From Erysipelotrichaceae bacterium (lineage in GTDB: Bacteria; Bacillota_I; Bacilli_A; Erysipelotrichales; Erysipelotrichaceae), in assembly GCA_024681275.1 (NCBI GenBank), contig JAILBD010000279.1, positions 1 to 26,749 on the forward strand: a DNA stretch of 26,749 nt, in the 5' to 3' direction. A program made the position numbers and the translations under genes. Every line of letters starts with the position of its first letter. The stretch's first letter is position 1. Positions 1-8,704 of the stretch are shown here, piece by piece. The notes under the pieces were generated by a model, which searched no databases, was not told the DNA's origin, and worked only from the letters and a program-made list of their open reading frames with translations.

Positions 1-357
1 GGCGAGGAACAGTGGAAGTGCTATGTTGAAGATCCGGACTATGATCCCGGGATCAACGAAGATGAAACGGCATCGGGCAGAACCAGATCCTGGGTCAATG
101 TCGGATACTTCTACAACTATGCCAAGTACAACGAAGGAAAAGGTCTTGCTGCGGAAACCGATGTTAATCTTTTCTATGCACAGCCCGGAGACATCATAAT
201 GGTAGGAAACGGAGGGCTGTCCCATACCGTCATGGTATCAAAGGTCGTTGACGGTCACATCCTGGTCGATTCCAACAGCATCGACATGAAGGACTATCCG
301 CTGGAAGCCTATACTTATACCAATATAACGCTGATCAAAATACTCGGTTATAACTAG
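1..357 (+). CDS. C-terminal part of a secreted amidase-like (Amidase_6/CHAP-type) protein, 5' truncated by window
   Basis: The open frame enters at base 1 and ends at a TAG at 355-357, leaving 118 residues. The readable part has W..VGYFYNYAKYN, then QPGDIIMV, then LSHTVMVSKVVDGHILVDSN and KDYPLEAY. This order (a GD pair before a short strand, a conserved His in HTVMV, and a D..KD.PL..Y tail) resembles the putative amidase domain family Amidase_6 and, more loosely, CHAP/NlpC cysteine peptidases that act on cell-wall peptides. The catalytic Cys and any signal peptide would lie upstream, outside the window. A terminator hairpin begins at the stop codon, so this is the last gene of its unit. The family call is by motif resemblance; substrate and cellular location are inferred. 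Confidence 0.6.
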   Translation, partial: GEEQWKCYVEDPDYDPGINEDETASGRTRSWVNVGYFYNYAKYNEGKGLAAETDVNLFYAQPGDIIMVGNGGLSHTVMVSKVVDGHILVDSNSIDMKDYPLEAYTYTNITLIKILGYN

Positions 358-378
358 AGACGGAAACGTCTCTTTTTT
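356..378 (+). terminator. Intrinsic terminator of the amidase-like gene
   Basis: A six-base-pair stem, GAGACG / CGTCTC, is closed by a GAAA tetraloop and followed by six T. The stem begins inside the stop codon at 357, so termination directly abuts the coding end. Confidence 0.9.
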
Positions 379-404
379 ATCGAGTGATAATGATGTGCCA
401 ATGT

Positions 405-431
405 TTAGCACTCTTATTGACAGAGTGCTAT
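405..431 (+). promoter_or_regulatory. CIRCE operator (HrcA binding site)
   Basis: TTAGCACTC, nine bases, then GAGTGCTAT matches the CIRCE consensus inverted repeat (TTAGCACTC-N9-GAGTGCTAA) at every position but the last. CIRCE is the operator of the HrcA heat-shock repressor. It overlaps the -35 box of the groES promoter, so bound HrcA would exclude RNA polymerase. Confidence 0.96.
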
Positions 432-444
432 AAAGGGTTATAAT
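417..444 (+). promoter_or_regulatory. Sigma-A promoter of groES-groEL
   Basis: TTGACA at 417-422, a 16-base spacer and TATAAT at 439-444: both boxes match consensus. The -35 hexamer is formed by the CIRCE spacer. Transcription should start near 451, giving a leader of about 19 bases that carries AGGAGG at 457-462. Confidence 0.93.
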
Positions 445-469
445 GAATGTGTGAACAGGAGGTTTTTAT

Positions 470-2384
<1,915 letters not shown>

Positions 2385-2412
2385 AGCATAACGCATCTTA
2401 ACACGACGTAGG

Positions 2413-2445
2413 GAGAGGAATAAAAGAACTATTCCTCTCTTTTTT
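2413..2445 (+). terminator. Intrinsic terminator of groESL
   Basis: A ten-base-pair perfect stem GAGAGGAATA / TATTCCTCTC with a seven-base loop (AAAGAAC) is followed by six T. It closes the operon 28 bases after the groEL stop. Confidence 0.93.
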
Positions 2446-2567
2446 ATTGTATGAAAACAATTTTCAGTAAATATTTACATAAATGCTGTAAAGTTTCACA
2501 ATATTTTCACATTACTGATATATATTAATAGTGTAAAAAGTTTTTTCATTTAAATTCCTTGTAAATC
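2446..2567. other. AT-rich gene-free stretch between groEL terminator and tRNA-Arg
   Basis: About 120 very AT-rich bases with no supported coding frame. They contain an imperfect inverted repeat TTTACA-N7-TGTAAA at 2474-2492 and two TTCACA words (2495-2500 and 2506-2511), but no well-spaced promoter pair. Because a terminator-like hairpin follows at 2568, a short untranslated transcript cannot be excluded. Nothing here is certain. Confidence 0.3.
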
Positions 2568-2600
2568 GAAAATAGGTTAGTAGACCTATTTTCTTTTATT
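2568..2600 (+). terminator. Terminator-like hairpin upstream of tRNA-Arg
   Basis: GAAAATAGGT / ACCTATTTTC form a perfect ten-base-pair stem with a six-base loop (TAGTAG), followed by TTTTATT. No gene lies between this hairpin and the groEL terminator at 2413-2445. It may be a back-up terminator insulating the tRNA, or the end of a small RNA. Confidence 0.6.
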
Positions 2601-2604
2601 TATG

Positions 2605-2610
2605 TATAAT
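2605..2610 (+). promoter_or_regulatory. -10 box of the tRNA-Arg gene
   Basis: A perfect TATAAT ends eight bases before the first base of the tRNA. No clear -35 hexamer sits at the usual spacing, which falls inside the hairpin at 2568-2593. Transcription would start at or just before tRNA position 1. Confidence 0.65.
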
Positions 2611-2618
2611 AGTTGTGT

Positions 2619-2693
2619 GGCCCCATAGTCTAATGGATCAAATAATCCCCTCCTAAGGGATAGTTACAGGTTCGATTCCTGTTGGGGCCGCCA
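2619..2693 (+). tRNA. tRNA-Arg, anticodon CCT
   Basis: Acceptor arms GGCCCCA / TGGGGCC pair fully. The anticodon stem ATCCC / GGGAT encloses loop CTCCTAA, giving anticodon CCT at 2652-2654, which reads AGG codons. The T arm is ACAGG-TTCGATT-CCTGT. The discriminator base is G and CCA is encoded (2691-2693). The D stem GTCT / AAAT is weak: it has a G-T wobble and a C-A mismatch, which is unusual but compatible with a working tRNA. No terminator separates it from the acyltransferase gene 42 bases downstream. Confidence 0.93.
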
Positions 2694-2735
2694 TCCTTGT
2701 ATACAAATCTTTTAATAAAGATGAGATAGATCAAA

Positions 2736-4232
2736 ATGAAACAGAAACAGAATCTTCATCTGCAGAAACTGAAGAGCGGTCGGTCTGAAGCTGAAAGCGT
2801 AAGGATCGATGATTTTTTTAATGCCCTGGATCAGAAACTGGATCTTCCTCTATATGGAAAGAATTTGATCTTTCAGCACTTTATCCGTGCTTTTGAGTAT
2901 TATCAGGATCAAGGGTGCGATGTTAATGAGATCTGCGAAAGAATAGATCCGAATCATCTGGGAGATTTCTTTGCATCGAATCAGCGCAGATCCTACCCGC
3001 TGGACAATGCCGCCATCATTTATCCGTTAGGCATGAAATTCGGACAGATGCCGATGTTCAGACTTTCCGTTGAACTGAAAGAAGACATTGAACCGATACT
3101 GCTGCAGCTGGCTTTGGATTTCACCATGAAGCGTTTTCCGACTTTCTCCGCTGTCATCAAGAACGGTTTTTTCTGGCACTATCTGGAAACGACAAATCAT
3201 ATCCTGCAGGCAGAAGAAGAGAAAGACGTTCCGTGCAAGCCGATATCGATACTGTTGAGAAGCTACCGTTCTCTGCGTGTCCTATATTATAAAAAACGCA
3301 TCAGCGTAGAGTTCTTTCATTCCATTACTGACGGAAGCGGCGGGATGGTCTTCCTGAAGACTCTGCTGGGTGAGTACTTCAGGCTGCATGGGAAGATCTT
3401 CACTTACGGTTGCTGTGTAAAGGATCCGGATGAACAGCCTGACGAGGCGGAACTGGTCAATGAATTCAAGAATGCCCAGGGCAAAGGGGATTTCTCGAAA
3501 TTCGTCGATAAGAAATCGATTCAACTTGATGGAAAGCTTTCCAAGGCCGGCGTTACCAGGATCATCCATTTCATTATGGACAGCGATGAGCTGAAGAAGG
3601 TAAGCAGGTCCTACAACGGCACCGTTACGGCTTATCTGTGCGCAATACTTATGCTGGCGGCAAAGAAGTCGATCGTCAGGAACGACGGTATCTTCAACAT
3701 CCAGATTCCTGTCAACATGCGCAAGTTCAATCATTCCGTTACATTACGCAACTACTCGATGTATTTCAATGCGACCGAGAATCTCTCGCAGATCGAAGAC
3801 AAGAAAGAACTGATAGAAGATATCGCTGCCCAGATCAAAGACAAAGGCGATGAAACTCATATGAATCAGATGATGAAGATCACCGGAAAACTGATTGCTT
3901 CGCTGAATTTTGTTCCTTTGTTTATAAAAGTACCGATCGTTCAGACGGTCTATGGCTATCTGAGCAACAGCATCATCGGCTGTACCCTGTCCAACCTTGG
4001 AGTCATCGAAATGCCTCAGGAACTTCAGGATGAAGTAGACAGATTCCAGTTTATTCTGATGCCGGGTATTCCAAACAGGGTGACAAGTTCCATGGTCACT
4101 TACAGGAAAAAAGCCGTCTTTACCGTGATCAAAAACTGTCATGAAACGGTATTTGAAGAAGAAGTCTACCGTCTTTTAGAAGAAGACGGACTCGCCATAG
4201 AAACGGAAGGGAGCGTCGAATATGAATCCTAG
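2736..4232 (+). CDS. Condensation-fold acyltransferase (alcohol acetyltransferase-like)
   Basis: This 498-residue protein has no signal peptide. Its key signature is EFFHSITDGSGG near residues 191-202, the HxxxDG catalytic motif of CoA-dependent acyltransferases (alcohol acetyltransferase, PapA, wax synthase and NRPS condensation relatives), in which the His is the general base. An NxRxF-like segment (PVNMRKF, residues 327-333) and IGCTLSNLGVIEMP near 416-429 match the second half of this two-domain fold. The acyl donor and acceptor cannot be read from the sequence. The 3' end overlaps the next gene, a small membrane protein, by 11 bases, so the two probably act together at the membrane. No good Shine-Dalgarno precedes the chosen ATG; the tRNA-Arg promoter may serve this unit. 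Confidence 0.72.
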   Translation: MKQKQNLHLQKLKSGRSEAESVRIDDFFNALDQKLDLPLYGKNLIFQHFIRAFEYYQDQGCDVNEICERIDPNHLGDFFASNQRRSYPLDNAAIIYPLGMKFGQMPMFRLSVELKEDIEPILLQLALDFTMKRFPTFSAVIKNGFFWHYLETTNHILQAEEEKDVPCKPISILLRSYRSLRVLYYKKRISVEFFHSITDGSGGMVFLKTLLGEYFRLHGKIFTYGCCVKDPDEQPDEAELVNEFKNAQGKGDFSKFVDKKSIQLDGKLSKAGVTRIIHFIMDSDELKKVSRSYNGTVTAYLCAILMLAAKKSIVRNDGIFNIQIPVNMRKFNHSVTLRNYSMYFNATENLSQIEDKKELIEDIAAQIKDKGDETHMNQMMKITGKLIASLNFVPLFIKVPIVQTVYGYLSNSIIGCTLSNLGVIEMPQELQDEVDRFQFILMPGIPNRVTSSMVTYRKKAVFTVIKNCHETVFEEEVYRLLEEDGLAIETEGSVEYES

Positions 4233-4800
4233 GATCATTTATCCGATACCGGAGAGACAGAGCTCCTTCTACCGTACTCTGCGCAATATCGTCAGGATCG
4301 TTTTCCTGTGCGCATCCGCTGTATGCCTGCTGGTAAATCTTCTGGTAAGAGGAAAGATGTGGAGTCTGATCGTCATCTGGTCCCTGTTCAGTATCTGGAA
4401 ACTGGTGTTCTCCTTAAGAATGGTAGAATTCTCCATCTTTTCCCATACGATCAGGATCTCTTTCTACCTGGCTGTTCTGCTGCTTCTGATTGAACATTTT
4501 CTGGCCAGGGGATGGGCTCAGACCGTCATCCCGATCGTTCTGTTTACCTTCCTGCTGCTGATGATCATCGTTTTCTATGTAACCTACGACAGAAAGGCGC
4601 GGCACTTAAGTTCCATCATGCTTCTGGGATTGTTGTGTCTGGCAAGCATCCCGTATTCCATTCACAGCTGGCCGATCACCAACTGGGTCGCATTTGCTTT
4701 CTCTACGGCTTCTTTTGTTCTCTTCCTTGTGATGGTCATCATCAACCGGAAAGACATCCTGTACGAACTGAAAGTGCGTCTAAACACAAAACAGAGCTGA
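4222..4800 (+). CDS. Small polytopic membrane protein partnered with the acyltransferase (DUF6320-like)
   Basis: 192 residues with about six hydrophobic helices: roughly 21-42, 46-64, 71-92, 96-118, 129-147 and 152-172, followed by a short basic tail. There are no catalytic motifs. GGAAGGGAG precedes the ATG, and the start overlaps the acyltransferase by 11 bases, which implies coupled translation. Small membrane proteins of the DUF6320 type often sit beside alcohol-acetyltransferase-like genes in Bacillota; I assign this one by neighbourhood and general look, not by a specific motif. It could anchor the enzyme or handle a lipid substrate, but its function is unknown. Confidence 0.55.
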   Translation: MNPRIIYPIPERQSSFYRTLRNIVRIVFLCASAVCLLVNLLVRGKMWSLIVIWSLFSIWKLVFSLRMVEFSIFSHTIRISFYLAVLLLLIEHFLARGWAQTVIPIVLFTFLLLMIIVFYVTYDRKARHLSSIMLLGLLCLASIPYSIHSWPITNWVAFAFSTASFVLFLVMVIINRKDILYELKVRLNTKQS

Positions 4801-4804
4801 TCGC

Positions 4805-4833
4805 TTGAGTTATTTCCGCTTAGATTCTATACT
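4805..4833 (+). promoter_or_regulatory. Promoter of the rubrerythrin gene
   Basis: TTGAGT at 4805-4810, a 17-base spacer and TATACT at 4828-4833 give a good sigma-A promoter. The leader is about 24 bases long and holds AAAGGAGA at 4851-4858. It starts inside the short gap after the membrane-protein gene. No PerR or Fur box is obvious to the eye. Confidence 0.82.
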
Positions 4834-4863
4834 TAAGGTAGCAAACGAAAAAAGGAGACAGTT

Positions 4864-5403
4864 ATGGCAAACAAATACGCTGGTACACAGACAGAAAAAA
4901 ACCTGCAGGCTGCTTTTGCGGGTGAATCGCAGGCTAGAAACAAGTACACTTATTTTGCTTCTACGGCAAAAAAAGAAGGATATGAACAGATCGCCGCACT
5001 TTTCCTGAAAACCGCAGACAACGAAAAAGAACACGCCAAGATGTGGTTCAAGGAACTGGAAGGCATCGGAACGACCGCTGAGAATCTGGCTGCCGCTGCA
5101 GATGGTGAAAACTACGAATGGACAGACATGTACGAGGACTTCGCAAAGACGGCAGAAGAAGAGGGTTTCAAGGCTCTGGCTATCAAGTTCAGAATGGTAG
5201 GAGCGATCGAGAAACACCACGAAGAAAGATACAGAGCGTTATTGCACAACGTTGAAGCGCAAGAAGTATTCGCCAAATCCGAGGTCAAGGTATGGGAATG
5301 CCGCAACTGCGGTCATATCGTTGTAGGACCTAAGGCTCCGGAAATGTGCCCGGTATGCGCACATCCGAAGTCATACTTCGAAGTCAACGCCGAGAACTAC
5401 TAG
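4864..5403 (+). CDS. rbr: Rubrerythrin
   Basis: A complete 179-residue rubrerythrin. The N-terminal ferritin-like four-helix domain (about 1-140) carries the di-iron ligands in [19 protein letters not shown], an E-rich second pair ([10 protein letters not shown]) and [10 protein letters not shown]. The C-terminal rubredoxin domain has CRNC (C146, C149) and CPVC (C162, C165) for one Fe(SCys)4 centre. The enzyme reduces hydrogen peroxide in the cytoplasm using electrons from NADH through rubredoxin-type carriers and is typical of anaerobes. It stands alone, with its own promoter, a strong ribosome-binding site (AAAGGAGA) and its own terminator. Confidence 0.97.
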   Translation: MANKYAGTQTEKNLQAAFAGESQARNKYTYFASTAKKEGYEQIAALFLKTADNEKEHAKMWFKELEGIGTTAENLAAAADGENYEWTDMYEDFAKTAEEEGFKALAIKFRMVGAIEKHHEERYRALLHNVEAQEVFAKSEVKVWECRNCGHIVVGPKAPEMCPVCAHPKSYFEVNAENY

Positions 5404-5405
5404 AA

Positions 5406-5437
5406 AAAAATCAGATGTCTATGGACATCTGATTTTT
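5406..5437. terminator. Bidirectional terminator between rubrerythrin and the murD operon
   Basis: A 14-base-pair stem includes TCAGATGTC / GACATCTGA extended by A/T pairs, with a TATG loop. Five T follow on the plus strand and eight T on the minus strand. It serves rubrerythrin from the left and the minus-strand murD-murI unit from the right. Confidence 0.93.
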
Positions 5438-5460
5438 ATGTAATCATTTCTGAACCGGTT

Positions 5461-5481
5461 AAGACCGTCTGACGGTCTTTT
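5461..5481 (+). terminator. Second hairpin with short T-run downstream of rubrerythrin
   Basis: AAGACCGT / ACGGTCTT form an eight-base-pair stem around a CTG loop, then TTTT on the plus strand. No T-run lies on the minus side. It may back up the rubrerythrin terminator, or be a structured element in the 3' end of the murD-murI mRNA. Confidence 0.5.
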
Positions 5482-5534
5482 CATCTTCTTTCCAAGTGAT
5501 AAACTCTAAACAGGAAGAATCGGCTTGTGATGCA

Positions 5535-5786
5535 CTATCCTTTCAGACCGTCGGCCTGACGCTGCATGTTTTCAACGACGATATCGTGAATATCGCCTAA
5601 TGAAGAACAGTATTCCAGAATCTCCCATGGCCGGTTGGTATGAAAGTGGATCTTGATAAGGTCTTCGTCGCCTATTACCAGCAGGCTGTCGCCTTCAAAG
5701 TTCTGAGCGATGTAATCGAAGATTTCATCTTCCGAAAGACCATGTCCTGCAATCAGCAGCTGGGTATCAAATCTGAATTCCAACAT
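5535..5786 (-). CDS. Stand-alone FakA (YloV)-like middle domain protein
   Basis: Only 83 residues. The stretch GDSLLVIGDEDLIKIHFHTN (about 32-51) followed by PWEILEYCSSLGDIHDIVVENM closely resembles the middle domain of the fatty acid kinase subunit FakA/YloV, which normally sits between an N-terminal Dak2 kinase domain and a C-terminal DegV-related domain. Neither flanking domain is present here. AAAGGA upstream of the ATG supports the start. It follows murI on the same strand after a 53-base gap, so it is probably the third gene of the murD unit. Its function is unknown. It is short but has a clean start and stop and a conserved core, so I do not read it as a decayed fakA. Confidence 0.65.
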   Translation of the reverse strand: MLEFRFDTQLLIAGHGLSEDEIFDYIAQNFEGDSLLVIGDEDLIKIHFHTNRPWEILEYCSSLGDIHDIVVENMQRQADGLKG

Positions 5787-5839
5787 ATCGTATTTCCTTT
5801 CGTTAATGAAAAACGGTGCATCTTTTCGATGTATCCGGA

Positions 5840-6622
5840 TTATGCTTTGTCGATTTCTATGTTTTTCAGGATCGCAGAGGCAGTTTTTTTAAATCTCTCT
5901 GGATCAGCCGTCACCAGATAGATCCTCTCTGGTTCACAGTCTTTATTCAAAAGATCACGCTTCATCAAGAGTTCCTTCAGATCACCGATGGCACACGCAG
6001 AGGAAGATATCACATGAATATCCGGAAGCAGGTCTTTCACTTTCTTTTGAAGAACGTCATAGTGGGTACAGCCAAGAATGACCGTATCGATCTGTCTGTC
6101 TTTCAATTGCTTCAGATAAGCCTTAAGGATCTCTGCCATTTCAGGATCATCGGCGGTCTTTCCTGATTCGATCATCGGAGCGAGTTCAGGACAGGCAATT
6201 GAATAAACTTCAATATCCGTATCAATTGCATGAACGGCTTTTTCATATTTTCCTGATCTTACCGTAGCTGGAGTCGCCAGAACGCCGATCTTTCTGTTTT
6301 TTGTCTCTCTGCAGGCTTCTCTTGCTGCCGCTTCGATCACCCCCAGTACAGGAACCGATGTCTGTTTCTGCAAGGTTTTTCTGGCAGCGGAATCTGCCGT
6401 ATTGCAGGCAATGAGGAGAGCCTTTAAATCATATCTGTTAAGGATATCAAAATCATTCAGCGAGCATTCTATGATCTGTTCCTTCGACTTGGAACCGTAC
6501 GGCATGTTCAAGGTATCCGCAAGAAAAACGACATTTTCATTCGGCAGTTCTTCAATTAGATGTTTTACGGCAGTCAGTCCTCCGATTCCGGAGTCGAAGA
6601 CACCTATGTATTCTCTTTTCAT
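5840..6622 (-). CDS. murI: Glutamate racemase
   Basis: A complete 260-residue glutamate racemase. GVFDSGIGGLT places the active-site Asp10-Ser11, LADTLNMPYG gives the substrate loop, ACNTADSAA carries the first catalytic Cys73, and GCTHYDVL the second (Cys184) with His186. The enzyme makes D-glutamate, which MurD adds to UDP-MurNAc-L-Ala in the cytoplasm. The start overlaps the murD stop by four bases, so supplier and consumer of D-Glu are translated together. In many genomes murD and murI lie far apart, so this coupling is metabolically neat. Confidence 0.97.
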   Translation of the reverse strand: MKREYIGVFDSGIGGLTAVKHLIEELPNENVVFLADTLNMPYGSKSKEQIIECSLNDFDILNRYDLKALLIACNTADSAARKTLQKQTSVPVLGVIEAAAREACRETKNRKIGVLATPATVRSGKYEKAVHAIDTDIEVYSIACPELAPMIESGKTADDPEMAEILKAYLKQLKDRQIDTVILGCTHYDVLQKKVKDLLPDIHVISSSACAIGDLKELLMKRDLLNKDCEPERIYLVTADPERFKKTASAILKNIEIDKA

Positions 6623-7956
6623 AATGCGTTTACGATTTCCTTGAAATGTCTTCCTCTTTCTTCATATCCGGAATACTGGTCGAAACTGGAAGTGGTAGGG
6701 GAAAGAAGAACGGTGTCGCCTGCGACCGCCAGTTTTTCCGCTTCACGAACGGCTTCGTCCAGTGTTGTGACGATGATCGGATCTTTACAAAGATCGAACG
6801 CTATCCTTCTGCCGGACTGACCGAAACCGATGATCTTTTTTACGCAGCCGAGGTGTTTTCTCATCTCTGTCATGTCCAGACCTTTCTCGTAGCCCCCAAC
6901 AAGCAGAATGACGCCTTTCTCAAAAGAATTCAGAGCCGTAATCGTCGCATCGGTATTGGTTCCCTTGGAGTCGTTGTAGTATCTGACTCCGTTTCTTTCC
7001 CGAACGAACTCGATGCGGTGTTCTACGCCTTTAAATGCTTCTATTGTCTTGATGATGTCTTCATTGGATATACCCAGAAGCTTCGCGGCCGTGACTGCGA
7101 TCATGACGTTCTGGATATTGTGTTTTCCTACCAGGGATATGCTGCTCAACGGCAGTACGGCTTCATCGTCGATGAAGATGTATCCGTTTTTCAGGAATGA
7201 GAAAGTGTTCTGCGATTCCAGAGAAAAAGCTCTGATCCGACAGTGAACCGGATATTTCTCTGTGTATTCTTTCAGGACTGCGTCATCGGCATTGTACAGG
7301 AAAACATCATCGTCTTTCATGTTCCGATAGACTTCCGTTTTGGATTTATAGTAGGCATCCAGAGAACCCATGGTTTCCAGATGATCTGGAGTCAGATTGA
7401 TGATGACTGCGATTTCCGGCCTGAAAACGTCGATATCGACCAGCTGATGATTGGAGATCTCCAAAGAGATATAATGACCTTCTTCTTCCATGAGATCGTG
7501 TTCCAGAACAAGTTCGCACAGAGGTGTACCGATATTGCCTCCGACATGAGCTTTCTCTTTAAATGCCGTTTTCAGCAGTTCATACATCAGTGCCGTCGTT
7601 GTCGTCTTTCCGTTTGTTCCGGTGATGGCGATGTAATGCTGAGGCTTGGATACCTGATATGCCAGTTCGATTTCCGTAATGATCGGAATCTTTCTTTCTT
7701 CCAGCTTTCTTACGATAGGAGATACCGGAGGAACGCCCGGATTCTTGATCACAAGGTCAAAGTCCCGTTCAAAAACGGACATGTCCTGATCGAGAATCTC
7801 TACGCCGATAGACTCCAGGTATTCTTTTTCTTTCTGATTCGGTTCTTTTCTCTCCGAGAGAGTAATCTGCGCACCCAGTTTATGCAGTATCTTGATCGCA
7901 GCCATGCCTGATCTTGCCAGACCGACTACCAGTACTTTCTTGTTCTTGTATTCCAT
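6619..7956 (-). CDS. murD: UDP-N-acetylmuramoylalanine--D-glutamate ligase
   Basis: The 445 residues match MurD in length and architecture: N-terminal UDP-binding domain (VVGLARSGMAA, NPGVPP), central ATPase with P-loop GTNGKTTTT at about 113-121, ISNHQLVDI and NLTPDHLE, then the C-terminal ligase domain starting near HRIEFVRERNGVRYYNDSKGTN. It joins D-glutamate to UDP-MurNAc-L-Ala in the cytoplasm. It is first in the minus-strand unit murD-murI-FakA-like. A TAAAAT box ends seven bases before the ATG, and the AGG touching the ATG is too close to act as Shine-Dalgarno, so the message should be leaderless. Confidence 0.97.
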   Translation of the reverse strand: MEYKNKKVLVVGLARSGMAAIKILHKLGAQITLSERKEPNQKEKEYLESIGVEILDQDMSVFERDFDLVIKNPGVPPVSPIVRKLEERKIPIITEIELAYQVSKPQHYIAITGTNGKTTTTALMYELLKTAFKEKAHVGGNIGTPLCELVLEHDLMEEEGHYISLEISNHQLVDIDVFRPEIAVIINLTPDHLETMGSLDAYYKSKTEVYRNMKDDDVFLYNADDAVLKEYTEKYPVHCRIRAFSLESQNTFSFLKNGYIFIDDEAVLPLSSISLVGKHNIQNVMIAVTAAKLLGISNEDIIKTIEAFKGVEHRIEFVRERNGVRYYNDSKGTNTDATITALNSFEKGVILLVGGYEKGLDMTEMRKHLGCVKKIIGFGQSGRRIAFDLCKDPIIVTTLDEAVREAEKLAVAGDTVLLSPTTSSFDQYSGYEERGRHFKEIVNAL

Positions 7957-7963
7957 CCTAGTT

Positions 7964-7992
7964 ATTTTAACATTAATATTGACTTAATTAAA
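7964..7992 (-). promoter_or_regulatory. Predicted leaderless promoter of murD
   Basis: On the minus strand, TAAAAT at 7969-7964 ends seven bases before the murD ATG. A weak TTTAAT (7992-7987) lies 17 bases further up. It overlaps the divergent promoter at 7979-8007. Confidence 0.6.
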
Positions 7993-8007
7993 CGATTAGG
8001 TTTTAAT
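7979..8007 (+). promoter_or_regulatory. Promoter of the DUF1934-like gene and rpoE, near-leaderless
   Basis: TTGACT, a 17-base spacer and TTTAAT end ten bases before the ATG at 8018. The expected 5' leader is about 3-4 bases, and no Shine-Dalgarno site is present. Its -35 region interleaves with that of the divergent murD promoter. Confidence 0.65.
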
Positions 8008-8017
8008 AAATGCAGTT

Positions 8018-8353
8018 ATGGTAGAAGTAGTACTCAGCCATCCCGATACCGGTTATCTGGAGAAAACGCTTGTGGAAGATGTTTCCGACAGGCGCTGTTT
8101 TATGTATGCCGATCAGGAAGGCGCGCAGTGCGAGTTCTGCATCTATGAAGACGGTCTTAGCTTTTTCAGGCAGGCGGAAGACCATATGCTGGAACTGCAT
8201 CTGAAGGAGGATGCATACGCTAAAATCATCACCGAAGAAGGAATTCTAAGATTTGATGTAAAAGTGGTTGATTTTAAATTGAATAGTGATATATTGATAG
8301 TACGTTACATCATTAATGATGAAAACAGAACAATAGAGATTAAGTATTATTAG
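8018..8353 (+). CDS. DUF1934 (YwiB-like) small beta-barrel protein
   Basis: 111 residues, rich in alternating hydrophobic strands (LELHLKEDAYAKI, ILRFDVKVVDFKL, DILIVRYIIN, TIEIKYY) with no signal peptide. The C-terminal order, in which a long acidic/hydrophobic hairpin runs into a final short strand, resembles DUF1934, a calycin-like barrel family found just upstream of rpoE in Bacillota such as Bacillus (ywiB). The position here, 13 bases before rpoE, supports that. It is shorter than typical YwiB (about 140). Function unknown. An ATG at 8010 is excluded because it meets a stop after four codons. Confidence 0.6.
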   Translation: MVEVVLSHPDTGYLEKTLVEDVSDRRCFMYADQEGAQCEFCIYEDGLSFFRQAEDHMLELHLKEDAYAKIITEEGILRFDVKVVDFKLNSDILIVRYIINDENRTIEIKYY

Positions 8354-8366
8354 GAGTTTACGAATA

Positions 8367-8681
8367 ATGGCTTGTGCTAAATCAATGACGGATGTTGCTT
8401 TTGAAATCATGTCCAAGAAGAAACGTGCGATTCAGTTCAAGAAGCTGTGGGAAGAGGTTTCCAAGGTATACGGCGTTAGAAACGATCAGGTTGCGCAGTT
8501 CTATGCGGACATGACTCTGGATTCAAGATTTGTATCGCTGAAGGGAAACAGATGGGACCTGATCAACCGTCGCAAATTCGAGGAATCGCATGTGGATATC
8601 TCGCAGATCGAACTGGACGAAGATGAACCGGAAGAGGGCGAAGAAGATCCTGACATCGTCTCTGAGAAGGAGAATTATTAA
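8367..8681 (+). CDS. rpoE: DNA-directed RNA polymerase delta subunit
   Basis: 104 residues. The N-terminal winged-helix domain (MTDVAFEIMSKKKRAIQFKK through LKGNRWDL, about 7-65) is followed by a strongly acidic tail (DEDEPEEGEEDPD), the classic layout of RpoE delta. Delta occurs only in Bacillota and modulates promoter complex stability and RNA polymerase recycling. TAGGAG overlaps the stop codon of the preceding gene and gives a good ribosome-binding site. The acidic tail is short compared with Bacillus (about 170 residues overall), so this is a compact version. Confidence 0.9.
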   Translation: MACAKSMTDVAFEIMSKKKRAIQFKKLWEEVSKVYGVRNDQVAQFYADMTLDSRFVSLKGNRWDLINRRKFEESHVDISQIELDEDEPEEGEEDPDIVSEKENY

Positions 8682-8703
8682 AGACTCGAAGGAGTCTTTT
8701 TTT
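8681..8703 (+). terminator. Terminator of rpoE
   Basis: AAAGACTC / GAGTCTTT form an eight-base-pair stem with a GAAG loop, and the T-run extends to 8703. The run ends one base before the TATAAT box of the next gene, so termination and initiation signals are contiguous. Confidence 0.92.
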
Positions 8704-8704
8704 G

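Noticed and set aside
5461..5481. Start of a CRISPR or repeat array
   Set aside because: A single hairpin with no repeats at regular spacing. The word GACCGTC recurs once at 5546 by coincidence, within the coding end of the FakA-like gene.
7243..7911. Plus-strand open frame of 222 codons opposite murD
   Set aside because: Antisense to a complete MurD with all motifs. The translated sequence is rich in Phe, Arg and Cys without family resemblance.
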